Assembly (NCBI RefSeq): GCF_040833975.1
Contig: NZ_CP162130.1
Location: forward strand, 2,564,001-2,628,000
Reading direction: 5' to 3'
Length of the DNA: 64,000 nt
Origin: Leptospira sp. WS92.C1
Lineage (GTDB): Bacteria; Spirochaetota; Leptospiria; Leptospirales; Leptospiraceae
This document shows positions 23,667 through 36,137 of this stretch, piece by piece; positions within the stretch are counted from its first letter, which is position 1, and every line of letters starts with the position of its first letter. The translations under genes were made by a program, and so were the position numbers. The notes beneath the pieces are model-generated. The model was not told the DNA's origin. It saw only the letters and a program-made list of their open reading frames with translations, and made no database searches.

Positions 23667-24802
23667 AGACAGATATACCGATTCGGACCTTGTTCCATCG
23701 ATTGTCCCAAAGCCTTTCTGGCATTCAAAACCCAGGATTCCCTGTTTTCCTCCAGGATGGAAACTCCGAGATTGAGATCGACCGGATGGCTTTCCTTTTG
23801 GAGCGATTCCACAAGCTCTTTTAGATTTTTACTAAACGTTTCCCATTCCTCCGGGGATAAAAAAAATGCGACTCTGTCCTGGCGAATTCTATAAAAACGA
23901 ATCTGTTTTCTGAGAATTTTGGAAGTCCAGAGAGAAACCCATTTCAACACATAAGGCATCGATGACAAAGTGGTCAAACTTGCAAAAATTAGAATATTCT
24001 CATGTACCCGAATTTTATCCAATTCAAATGCGTGCAAATTTCCAAATCCGGTTTCAGGATCCGAAGATTCGAACTGGATGGAAACCCGCTCTTCGTATTC
24101 CTCCTTCCAGGAATGAAATTCTCTCGGAGTCAACTGTTTCCAATCGGAAGCGGCGATCTTTAGATATCCGAACGGCTGAATTCCGGTCGCAAGAGGAATA
24201 TACACAAATTCTTCCGTAAAACAAATTCTTCCGGATTGAACGTCTTTCAGACTTTTATCGGAAATCGATTGTTCTTCGGGGGATTCCGGAAGATGAAACA
24301 ATTTTCCATTTCTGGAAGCCAAAAGCAAAGAAATGTCCCCACTCAAAAAACAAAGCTCCGCAAAACTCACTTTAGAACTCAGTTGTTCCAAAAATGTTTG
24401 GTGAGCAAGAACGAGTTCGGGATGTATGGGCACTTCTCGTTTCCAGATATGATTTACCTGTGAGGATTTTACCGAAACGGCTTGATTTCGAAAACTTTCC
24501 TTTCCGATCGGGTTCCGAGAAACTACGTCTTCGAAAACAGAAACAGATTCCGAAGCTGCAGATATCGGTTTAGTAAGTTCGGATAAGACATCCTTCTTTT
24601 TCTCCGATACATTTCGAGATTTCTGTACACTTTCTTTAAGAACCAATCCGAAAAGAAATAAAAGCGAAAGCGAAATCCCCCCAAAAACCAAAGTGTCCCC
24701 CGAAAAAAGATCCTTTGATAGATTTGAACGAGTTTCGATCGCTTGGACAGCAACATTAAAAAATAAGAAAATGGTTCCGAAATGTTGGATTTTCATGAGC
24801 AT
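23663..24802 (-). CDS. Membrane protein with degenerate GGDEF-like domain
   Basis: The 379-residue protein begins with a signal-like segment and a membrane helix ('ISLSLLFLFGLVL', about 43-55), then a Ser/Lys-rich linker, a GAF-like middle part (about 130-230) and a C-terminal domain that follows the GGDEF outline: 'DPETGFGNLHAFELDKI' at the start and 'VDLNLGVSILEEN' to 'ARKALGQSMEQGPNRY' at the end. The GGDEF signature itself is missing, so it should not make c-di-GMP; it may bind nucleotide or act as a scaffold. It overlaps the CheX-like gene by 4 bp. Divergent from the methyltransferase gene with a 53-bp gap. Confidence 0.55.
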   Translation of the reverse strand: MLMKIQHFGTIFLFFNVAVQAIETRSNLSKDLFSGDTLVFGGISLSLLFLFGLVLKESVQKSRNVSEKKKDVLSELTKPISAASESVSVFEDVVSRNPIGKESFRNQAVSVKSSQVNHIWKREVPIHPELVLAHQTFLEQLSSKVSFAELCFLSGDISLLLASRNGKLFHLPESPEEQSISDKSLKDVQSGRICFTEEFVYIPLATGIQPFGYLKIAASDWKQLTPREFHSWKEEYEERVSIQFESSDPETGFGNLHAFELDKIRVHENILIFASLTTLSSMPYVLKWVSLWTSKILRKQIRFYRIRQDRVAFFLSPEEWETFSKNLKELVESLQKESHPVDLNLGVSILEENRESWVLNARKALGQSMEQGPNRYICL

Positions 24803-24837
24803 AGTGCCGTTAATATAGTTAACGGGCAGATTCCGAT

Positions 24838-25599
<762 letters not shown>

Positions 25600-25707
25600 T
25601 CCCCATTCTTCTTTTTTTAAAACTCGCTATCCAGGAACTTTACTTCTTTAAAAAAATCCTTGCCCAACCTCGACAAAACCCTCATTTAATGAGCTCGGGA
25701 GAATTTT

Positions 25708-27126
25708 ATGCCAGAAACCTACGACCTGACCGTCATCGGAGCGGGCCCGGGCGGCTATGTCGCCGCAATCCGGGGAGCTCAATTGGGTATGAACGTTTGT
25801 ATCGTCGAAAAAGAAAGACCCGGCGGAATCTGTCTGAACTGGGGATGTATTCCAACCAAAGCTCTTTTGGAATCTGCCCACCTTTTGGAAAAAATGCATT
25901 CCGCAAAAGAATTCGGAATCGATCTGGGATCTGCTCAACCCGACTTCCCTTCCATCATCCGACGTTCTCGAAACGTCGCCGACGGAATGGCATCCGGCGT
26001 AGAATTTCTTTTGAATAAGAATCAAATCACCCGTAAAAAAGGAACCGCCGTATTCAAAGATTCGAATACGATCTGGCTCCCCGACACTTCGAAGGAGGAA
26101 ATCGTCTCCAAATATTTTATCATCGCTACCGGAGCCAGAGCCAAAGAGTTTCCCGGTTTACCTTTTGACTCGGATACGGTTTTGTCTTCGAAAAGCGCAA
26201 TGATTCAGAAGAAAATTCCTCAATCTCTTTTGATCGTAGGAGCCGGTGCAATCGGCGTTGAATTTGCGGACTTTTATTCCGCCATGGGAACCAAAGTCAC
26301 GTTAGTCGAAATGTTGGATCAGATTCTTCCCGTAGAAGATAAGGATGTTTCCGCATTCTTAGAAAAGTCGTTTGTAAAAAGAGGAATCCGGGTTTTAACG
26401 GGGGTCGGAGTTTCCGATCCGAAACTATCAAACGGCAAAGTCAAAGTTCTTCTTAAAGGAAAAAATCTTCCAGAAACCGGAGAAATCTTAGAGGCGGAAA
26501 AAATTCTCGTGTCCATCGGGCTTGTTCCCAATACGGATTCGATGAATCTAGAAGAGATCGGTGTCTTTTTACAAAAGGGTTTTGTTAAAACGGATCGCAA
26601 ATACAAAACGAATGTTTCTCATATCTACGCGATCGGAGACTGTAACGGACCTCCCCTTCTCGCTCATGTCGCTTCGGCGGAAGGAATCAAGGCAGCGGAA
26701 GCGATTTCGATTCACGCAGGCAATCCTCATCATCTCGATTTTATTCCGATCAACTATGATGCGATCCCGGGCTGCACCTATTGTCATCCCGAAGTCGCTT
26801 CGATCGGTTTGACCGAAAAAAAGGCGACTGACATGGGTTATACGATCAGCGTTGGAAAATTTCCATTCACCGCAAGCGGAAGAGCCCGTGCGATGGGGGA
26901 CGTCGGGGGTTTTACAAAGGTGATCGTGGATAAAAATTCGGGTGAAATTCTAGGAGCACATTTGATCGGACCGGGGGTTACGGAACTCCTACCTGCCGTC
27001 GCTTTGGGAATCACTCAAGAATTGACCGCCAAAAACATCGCTTCCACGATATTTGCTCACCCTACTCTTTCGGAAACGGTGATGGAATCGTTCGCAGCTG
27101 CGTTAGGAGAGGCGATCAATCTTTAA
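25708..27126 (+). CDS. lpdA: Dihydrolipoyl dehydrogenase (E3)
   Basis: The 472-residue flavoprotein has the FAD site 'VIGAGPGGYVAAIRG', the redox disulfide C42/C47 in 'GGICLNWGCIPTK', the NAD site 'IVGAGAIGVEFADF', the second FAD segment 'YAIGDCNGPPLLAHVASAEG' and the dimer-interface H451/E456 in 'FAHPTLSE'. It reoxidises lipoyl groups of pyruvate/2-oxoglutarate dehydrogenases or the glycine cleavage system with NAD+. A GGGAG ribosome site precedes ATG 25708. No other subunit of those complexes is in the window. The stop overlaps the convergent Fur-family gene by 11 bp. Confidence 0.92.
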   Translation: MPETYDLTVIGAGPGGYVAAIRGAQLGMNVCIVEKERPGGICLNWGCIPTKALLESAHLLEKMHSAKEFGIDLGSAQPDFPSIIRRSRNVADGMASGVEFLLNKNQITRKKGTAVFKDSNTIWLPDTSKEEIVSKYFIIATGARAKEFPGLPFDSDTVLSSKSAMIQKKIPQSLLIVGAGAIGVEFADFYSAMGTKVTLVEMLDQILPVEDKDVSAFLEKSFVKRGIRVLTGVGVSDPKLSNGKVKVLLKGKNLPETGEILEAEKILVSIGLVPNTDSMNLEEIGVFLQKGFVKTDRKYKTNVSHIYAIGDCNGPPLLAHVASAEGIKAAEAISIHAGNPHHLDFIPINYDAIPGCTYCHPEVASIGLTEKKATDMGYTISVGKFPFTASGRARAMGDVGGFTKVIVDKNSGEILGAHLIGPGVTELLPAVALGITQELTAKNIASTIFAHPTLSETVMESFAAALGEAINL

Positions 27127-27559
27127 TCGGAGATTCTAAATTTCCACTCAGAAGAATATCGGTTTTGTTTACCTGAAATTCGGATGGAAGATTGGAACTG
27201 AGAGAAAGCAAGGAAGGATCGATATCGTGAAATTTGCCGGATTGCTCATCAAAGAAATGATAGTGATCCACGATATTGCTGTCATAAACCGATTTTCCAA
27301 GACAGGAAAATTTAAATTCCCGCAGAAGTCCGGCTGACACGAGTATGTTGAGGGTATTATAAACGGTTGCAAGACTCATCTTAAAAGAACGGCTGTCCAC
27401 CCATTCCTTTACTTCTTCGGCTGTGGGATGATCCGCCTCGCAGAGTACGTATTGACAGATGGATATCCTTTGCATCGTTGGCTGGATGGAAACCGATTTG
27501 AGTCTCTGCTCGATTTCCGTCGGCGTTAGACAGGCTTTTTTTGCAAACAATGCTTCCAT
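27116..27559 (-). CDS. Fur-family regulator, PerR-like
   Basis: The 147-residue protein has the winged-helix part 'PTMQRISICQYVLCEADHPTAEEV' (in two halves, 27-50) and 'MSLATVYNTLNILVSAGLL', then the metal region 'VYDSNIVDHYHFFDEQSGKFHDI'. The C-terminal C-x2-C structural zinc motifs of typical Fur are absent. The H-Y-H and Asp/His in the regulatory site fit a metal- or peroxide-responsive repressor, and Leptospira are known to have several PerR-type paralogues. Which one this is cannot be decided here. The gene converges on lpdA with an 11-bp overlap and is divergent from the antiporter gene. Confidence 0.8.
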   Translation of the reverse strand: MEALFAKKACLTPTEIEQRLKSVSIQPTMQRISICQYVLCEADHPTAEEVKEWVDSRSFKMSLATVYNTLNILVSAGLLREFKFSCLGKSVYDSNIVDHYHFFDEQSGKFHDIDPSLLSLSSNLPSEFQVNKTDILLSGNLESPIKD

Positions 27560-27771
27560 TCTTTTAGATTCCTTGTGGTATCCGGATCTTACCCATCAGA
27601 CCTCCACAAACCTCATTTTCGTACAATTTTATTTCCGGAGTTCGTAAAGAAACCATCTCTTTCTTGAAAAATTCTGCAATCCAAAAAAGTTCGCAAAATA
27701 AGTATGTCGGGAACCTGAAAAAAAAGACAAAGAGAGTCTTTTTCCTTTTACTCTATCTTTGAAATCTCGAA

Positions 27772-27802
<31 letters not shown>

Positions 27803-27803
27803 C

Positions 27804-29279
<1,476 letters not shown>

Positions 29280-29298
29280 GAAGTTTCGAATTTTACAA

Positions 29299-29322
29299 AA
29301 GGCGGACTTTAAGTCCGCTTTT
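29299..29322 (+). terminator. Rho-independent terminator of the antiporter gene
   Basis: GCGGACTT and AAGTCCGC pair around a single T, with AAAAG before and TTTTT after, 20 bp past the stop at 29279. The stem core is a variant of the GGACTTCAAGTCC palindrome found elsewhere in the window, so one of those repeats appears to have been used as terminator. Confidence 0.85.
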
Positions 29323-29332
29323 TAGTAAAATC

Positions 29333-29362
29333 ACAATGGATCCGATTTCTCCGATCCATTGT
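29333..29362. repeat. 10-bp inverted repeat
   Basis: ACAATGGATC and GATCCATTGT flank a 10-base loop in the 353-bp gap between the convergent antiporter gene and the gene at 29633. The rest of this gap (29363-29596) contains an 82-codon plus-strand frame that I judge accidental, and nothing else visible. Confidence 0.5.
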
Positions 29363-29596
29363 CCTTTCGCTTACTCCGAATTCCGAACTGGAAGCCAATG
29401 TTCCAATCCCAGAAAAGAATTCACAAAATCGAAATCGATACTTCCGGGTTCGGTTTGCGGACCTTTCAATTCAAATCCGAATTTTTTGAGAGCGAGAGAG
29501 ACTTTAAGGTTTCGTAACGAACCTCGCGAATCTGAACTAACGTATCGTCGTAATCAAAAGGACGGCCTTGACTTTTATTTTTAGATTTTTTATTAC

Positions 29597-29624
29597 AACG
29601 GAATCCTAAAATAAGGATTCCGTT
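29597..29624 (-). terminator. Terminator-like hairpin for the minus-strand gene at 29633
   Basis: AACGGAATCCT and AGGATTCCGTT (11-bp arms, 6-base loop) lie 9 bp past the stop codon of the minus-strand gene. On that strand the stem is followed by GTAATAAAAAA, which is not a T tract; on the plus strand TT follows. The strong stem makes a 3'-end role likely. Confidence 0.6.
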
Positions 29625-29632
29625 TTCAACGA

Positions 29633-30643
29633 TCATTGTAATTTTTCTTCCACAGGAAGAAAAATTACAGAATCGATCCGTTTCCCTTTTTCAGATTCTA
29701 TATAATTCACTTCGACCTTTCTCTGCGCTGCGGGTTGATACATGATAAGAGCAGCAATCATATCGTAGACCGTCAAAGAGTAATCGATCGCAGTCACAAC
29801 GGCTTGAAACGCCAGAAATCTGGATTTGGTCACGGGTTTGACTTCTCTTTCCTTCCCTGCAGCCATCCATTTGTAAATTCGAGTGGATCGATTGACACCT
29901 TTAATATGTTCGAGATCGATTTTGATTTCGGGTAGAATCGCCTCCGTTTGACGAAAGGAAACCTTTACTGGAATTTTCTTTTCTTTGGATTCCTTCAAGG
30001 CTTGAGAAAGTTGCAGATCAAACGTATCGTCATCCAGATATTCGACCTCGTTACAGGATGCGAATATCGTATTGCAGATATCTCCGTATTTACGATGAAC
30101 AAAATAGACCAAAAATATATTTAGTGTTTCCGGATGATACAAAACCTTCGCATGATAATCCGAAGTTTTTCGATAATAAATCTTTTTATAAATTCTTTTA
30201 AAGACCTCCCAACCCACTAAACCGACGTCTTTTAGAAACGGAGGTTGTGGAAGTTGAAAAGAACGAACCGCAATGTGAAGTCTTTCGATCGCGACTTTAC
30301 CGTCTCTTTTTGAAATTTCCTCCAAAAGAGTTCGAATATCATCCAAATCATCCGAATCGATCTTTCTCGAAGCGCCGGAAGTATCGATCAAGATTTTTCC
30401 CGCATTCTCGGAGAAAAGCGTGGTAATTTTGGATTTGACTCCATCTTCGAGAATTTCCTCCAACTTGAAGGAAATGCAATCATTCGGATGACAGGAAATC
30501 TGTTCCTCGTAACGAGAATCGTCAACGGTTTGAGGGAATTCCATAGAATCCGCGTGCAAAAAGGAAGATGGGAAAAGAATCAGAGAAACTAGACCAAGTA
30601 TGAGAAAAGAAAAAAATAAATCGGAAGGGAAATTGCGGAACAT
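29633..30643 (-). CDS. Exported protein of unknown function
   Basis: I take ATG 30643, preceded by AAGGAG, in place of the longer frame to 30721; this gives 336 residues. The N-terminus 'MFRNFPSDLFFSFLILGLV' plus 'SLILFPSSFLHADS' is a signal peptide, probably cut after HA. The mature protein has three cysteines early ('ISCHPNDCIS') and a 'CNTIFASC' pair, which suggests disulfides in the periplasm, and a beta-rich C-terminal half. No domain recognised. It lies 78 bp after the XRE-cupin regulator on the same strand and could be in its operon. Confidence 0.65.
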   Translation of the reverse strand: MFRNFPSDLFFSFLILGLVSLILFPSSFLHADSMEFPQTVDDSRYEEQISCHPNDCISFKLEEILEDGVKSKITTLFSENAGKILIDTSGASRKIDSDDLDDIRTLLEEISKRDGKVAIERLHIAVRSFQLPQPPFLKDVGLVGWEVFKRIYKKIYYRKTSDYHAKVLYHPETLNIFLVYFVHRKYGDICNTIFASCNEVEYLDDDTFDLQLSQALKESKEKKIPVKVSFRQTEAILPEIKIDLEHIKGVNRSTRIYKWMAAGKEREVKPVTKSRFLAFQAVVTAIDYSLTVYDMIAALIMYQPAAQRKVEVNYIESEKGKRIDSVIFLPVEEKLQ

Positions 30644-30721
30644 TCGATCCAGCTCCTTAAAAGAAGATCTAAAAGACTTTCTTTCAAGGATGAAAGGAAT
30701 GGAAACATCTTTTTTACACAA

Positions 30722-31347
<626 letters not shown>

Positions 31348-31652
31348 TGTCTAATATAGCAGAATTCTGTCAATCGAAAACTCCTCTTGTAAAAAAAATA
31401 GACTGGATATAATCATCGCGATTATGATATTCACGCCTACAATTGAACTCAGGTCAAAAAACGAAACAAATCCAAAAAGAGGAAATCACACGAGTAAACA
31501 CTTCTCAACTTTGGAAAATCTACAAAGATGTCGCGAACTGGAAAACATGGGACTGAGAAATGGAGGAATCCTTTTTAGAAGGAGAATTTCAAAGGGGAAG
31601 CAAGGGAATATTCAAGCGCAAAAGCGGCCCCAGAATCTGGTTTCGAATTACG

Positions 31653-32797
<1,145 letters not shown>

Positions 32798-33073
32798 AAT
32801 TACGGAAGTCCGGGAAAAAGAATTCTTTTCTGATTTGTCGCAACTCCCACTTTGCAAACTGAAATTCAAACACAAACTCATACCGACTGCTTCGGGCACA
32901 AGGTTTGTTCATACAGTCTTATTTTCCGGATCGCTTTCTTTTTTATTTTTTAGAATGATCGGAAATAAAATTCGGAAAGCGCTCTCAAGACGCAATGAAA
33001 AATCTCGCGAAATTTGCAGAAACGATTTAGCAATTTTGAATTCAGATCGTTTGTATCGTCGAATCTCCGATCT

Positions 33074-34222
33074 TCATTTGGAAGTAACTGCAAGAATATC
33101 CAGAGGACTTCCTTCGATTTCGGGGCTTACAATAGTCCACGCAGAGGGAAGTCCTGTGTTGGAATAACCAAAGAAATTCGAAGCACCTACGATCACATAT
33201 CGATCTAACATCGTGTTGTAAGCGGAACCGTTGATAGAACCCGAAGAACAACCGTTTACAACGCTGCCGCTTCCCGGATGCCAAACATTTAGACCAAACT
33301 CATAATAGTCCATAGAACACGAGTCTCCCAAAAGAACAATCTTATCCTTCCCTTCCACCGCTGTGTTGGCTTGGCCTTGGATCGCGGTAGGCAATGCAGT
33401 TGTGTTGATAAAGCCAAAGGCAGTGAGTACCGAGTTTAGTTTTACCACACTCGATGTTGGTGTGGTCTCGTCGTTGTCTCCATAAACCATAACGCGCCCC
33501 GATTTCAACGCGAGCACTCTGTTTTTCGTAGATGGAGCCGCTATTGTAATGACACCGTCCACCAAAGAAGGCACAGCCATATTAATCATCGCAGAATGCG
33601 AGTGAGTTCCGCCAAAATGAATATTCGATCTTGCAGCATTGTAAGATGCGGAATAAAGAGAGTCCGTGCCAAGAGCGGAAGTGCCGTCTATGATTCCGAG
33701 ATAAGTCCAGTTGATCCCGTCAAACGACATTTGACCAAAAAAATCGGAACTCGTCCCGCCATTGTTATGTCCTCCTGCCGCCCAAAATCGATCTCCGCCG
33801 TAAGTCACCACAAAAAGGTTTTTGATCGACGGGGTCCCTGCGATCACTACCGTGTCACAGTCGCGTAAAGCCCAGGTTTCACCATCATCGTGACTAGACC
33901 AAATCCCACAACTGAGTCCGGTCAATGTTTTGGTTCCGACAGCGACCCAAACACCGTTCCCGTAAGCAACGCTTCGAATTGTCCCTTGATTGCAGCCTGG
34001 AAATCTATCTGCGCTGTAATTCCAGGTGATTCCGTCCCGAGAAAGCCACGAGGAACAGGATTCTCCCACCGCAATGAACTGATGATTCGGAATTGCATTT
34101 ATGCTCCAACCGATCTGTCCCAGAAGCGCCAAAGGATTGGAGGAATCCACACTGACCCGAGCGGCCTCTGAACATGCCGTTATACTGAAAAGAACGAAAG
34201 AACAGGATATAAGAAATTTCAT
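33074..34222 (-). CDS. BNR/propeller-like lipoprotein, paralogue A
   Basis: ATG 34222 begins 'MKFLISCSFVLFSITACSEA', a signal peptide with lipobox I-T-A-C; the frame upstream to 34381 looks accidental. The 382-residue product has several 'WVAVG', 'IWSSHDDGETW', 'DRFWAAGGHN' units, spaced like blades of a sialidase/BNR or Ycf48-type beta propeller, and many cysteines in the outer loops ('SCSSWLSRDG', 'RFPGCNQG', 'GDSCSMDYY'), suggesting disulfides. It is expected at the cell envelope. It is the most downstream of three tandem paralogues and shares long stretches of nearly identical DNA with paralogue B. Function unknown. Confidence 0.75.
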   Translation of the reverse strand: MKFLISCSFVLFSITACSEAARVSVDSSNPLALLGQIGWSINAIPNHQFIAVGESCSSWLSRDGITWNYSADRFPGCNQGTIRSVAYGNGVWVAVGTKTLTGLSCGIWSSHDDGETWALRDCDTVVIAGTPSIKNLFVVTYGGDRFWAAGGHNNGGTSSDFFGQMSFDGINWTYLGIIDGTSALGTDSLYSASYNAARSNIHFGGTHSHSAMINMAVPSLVDGVITIAAPSTKNRVLALKSGRVMVYGDNDETTPTSSVVKLNSVLTAFGFINTTALPTAIQGQANTAVEGKDKIVLLGDSCSMDYYEFGLNVWHPGSGSVVNGCSSGSINGSAYNTMLDRYVIVGASNFFGYSNTGLPSAWTIVSPEIEGSPLDILAVTSK

Positions 34223-34572
34223 AAAACCCCGGCGTAAGGACCAAAGAAACCTTTGAATCCATAAGCTTCCGCCAATTCTATAACAAGTAGGAGAGTTAAA
34301 AATGCGACTTTCAAAAGAGAAAATCAAAACAATAAGAATAAATAACATATAAAACAGAATGAATGACAATTTTCGAAGCAAGAATATCCCGACAGATATG
34401 AACTTGAATCAAAAATGAATCAGAAAATCACTATCCATTTATCACCTAACGACGTAAAGTTTATCCTCTTCCATCAAAAAAAAAAATTCCAGGTGCGCTG
34501 AAAAATCTCGCGAGTCTTGAGTCTTGCTGAGGCAAATCTAGGAATTTCGATTCTTTGATCTACTTCCAACCT
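34223..34572. other. Gap between paralogues A and B
   Basis: This 350-bp AT-rich stretch upstream of paralogue A has a poly-A run at 34478-34486 and a 15-bp sequence TGAAAAATCTCGCGA at 34499-34513. The same 15 bp occurs at 32996-33010, about the same distance (60 versus 64 bp) beyond the stop of paralogue A, so the duplicated unit included 3' flanking DNA. No promoter is clear. Confidence 0.5.
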
Positions 34573-35721
34573 TTATTTGGAAGCAACTGCAAGAAGATTC
34601 AAAGGAGTTCCTCCCCCGATGTCGGGACTCGCAGCAGTCCATGTCGATGGCAATCCTGTGGTGGAATGACCAAAAAAATTCGAATTGCCTACCGCCACAT
34701 ATCGGTCCAATACAGAATTGTAAGCGGATCCGTTTAGATGATTCGTAGAACAACCGCTCAATGTGATGCCGCTTCCCGGATGCCAAACATTTAGACCAAA
34801 TTCATAATAGTCCATAGAACACTGATTTCCCAAAAGAAGGATCTTATCCTTTCCCTCCACGGCTGTGTTGGCCTGTTGTTGGATGGCAGTCGTAAATTGA
34901 GTTGCAACTGCAATGGCATCGAGATTGGGAGCGAATCTTGTCACACTCGACGTAGACGTAGCATAATGATTGTCTCCATAGACCAGAACATTCCCCGATT
35001 TCAACGCGAGCACTCTGTTCTTAAAAGATAGGGTCGATAACGAAACAGAGCTTTGGGCTAAAGAAGGAACGGCCATCTTTACAATTTCTGCATTTACGGA
35101 ATGGGTTCCACCAAAATAAATCTCCGATCGGATCGCGTTGTAGGATGCGGAATAAAAAGAATCCGTATCAATGTAGGAAGATCCGTCATCGATCCCAAGA
35201 TAACTCCAGTTGGTCCCGTCGGACGATATTTGGCCAAAAAAATCTGTACCTGTCCCGCTACCGTTATGGTCTCCCGCGGCCCAAAATCGGTCGCCTCCAT
35301 ACGTTACCACACGCAGATTTTTAATGACCGGTGTTCCAGCGATGATCTTCGGTGCACAATCATACAAACTCCAGGTTTCTCCGTCATCGTGACTGGACCA
35401 AATCCCGCAACTGAGTCCGGTCAATGTTTTGGTTCCGACAGCGACCCAAACGCCGTTCCCGTAAGCAACGCTTCGGATTGTGCCTTGATTGCAGCCTGGA
35501 AATCTGTCTGCGCTGTAATTCCAGGTGATTCCGTCGGAAGAAGTCAACAAAGAACAACGTTCTCCCACCGCCATGAATTGAGTGTTCGGAACCGCATTTA
35601 AACTCCAACCGATCTGTCCCAAAAGCGCCAAAGGATTGGAGGAATCCAAACTGACCCGAGCGGCCTCTGAACAAGCCGTTATACTAAAAAGAACGAAAGA
35701 ACAGGATATAAGAAATTTCAT
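34573..35721 (-). CDS. BNR/propeller-like lipoprotein, paralogue B
   Basis: ATG 35721 is preceded by GGAG and gives the same signal peptide as paralogue A ('MKFLISCSFVLFSITACSEA') and 382 residues. The middle ('FPGCNQGTIRSVAYGNG', 'VAVGTKTLTGLSCGIWSSH') is almost identical to A at the DNA level, while the segments around 'DCAPKIIAGTPVIKN', 'SVSLSTLSFKN' and the C-terminus differ. Cysteine positions are kept. The patchwork suggests gene conversion or selection on exposed loops. The role of the family is unknown; an envelope location is inferred from the lipobox. Confidence 0.75.
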   Translation of the reverse strand: MKFLISCSFVLFSITACSEAARVSLDSSNPLALLGQIGWSLNAVPNTQFMAVGERCSLLTSSDGITWNYSADRFPGCNQGTIRSVAYGNGVWVAVGTKTLTGLSCGIWSSHDDGETWSLYDCAPKIIAGTPVIKNLRVVTYGGDRFWAAGDHNGSGTGTDFFGQISSDGTNWSYLGIDDGSSYIDTDSFYSASYNAIRSEIYFGGTHSVNAEIVKMAVPSLAQSSVSLSTLSFKNRVLALKSGNVLVYGDNHYATSTSSVTRFAPNLDAIAVATQFTTAIQQQANTAVEGKDKILLLGNQCSMDYYEFGLNVWHPGSGITLSGCSTNHLNGSAYNSVLDRYVAVGNSNFFGHSTTGLPSTWTAASPDIGGGTPLNLLAVASK

Positions 35722-35894
35722 AAATCTCCAACGTAAGGTGAGGAAATCGGATCGGAACAAAGAAATTCTTTGATTCAAAGCCTACCTCTCGCTTTACTCA
35801 CTCGATTAGAAAATAGAATCCAATTTTCAAAAGAAAGAACCAAAGTAGCAGACACAAACGACATGTAAAATAGAATAAACAACCTTATCTGTTT

Positions 35895-35933
35895 TTTTGT
35901 TTTTCGATCGAAAAACAAAATCGATTGAATCGA
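35895..35933. repeat. Two adjacent perfect palindromes
   Basis: A 26-bp palindrome (35895-35920, centre CGATCG, arms ending in T and A runs) is followed directly by TCGATTGAATCGA (35921-35933). They lie in the 416-bp gap upstream of paralogue B and downstream of paralogue C (both minus strand), and may be a terminator for C or a binding site ahead of B. The rest of the gap is AT-rich with nothing else visible. Confidence 0.6.
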
Positions 35934-36137
35934 CAAAAAAACGTTTTTTATACTTTTACTTTTCAAATCGATTTCCGACTACTCCAACAACCCTAAAATT
36001 CAAAAACAAGCAACAAATCAAACGTGTTCATTTTGCAAAATAAATTGTTACCGATCGATACTTTTCAATTTGATATTCCATCCACAAATCATACTACATT
36101 CCAACGACCTTCGAATTTTGAACCGAGCTATAAAATT

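Noticed and set aside
29336..29584. 82-codon plus-strand frame between convergent genes
   Set aside because: Starts inside an inverted repeat right after a terminator, with no ribosome site or protein-like pattern.
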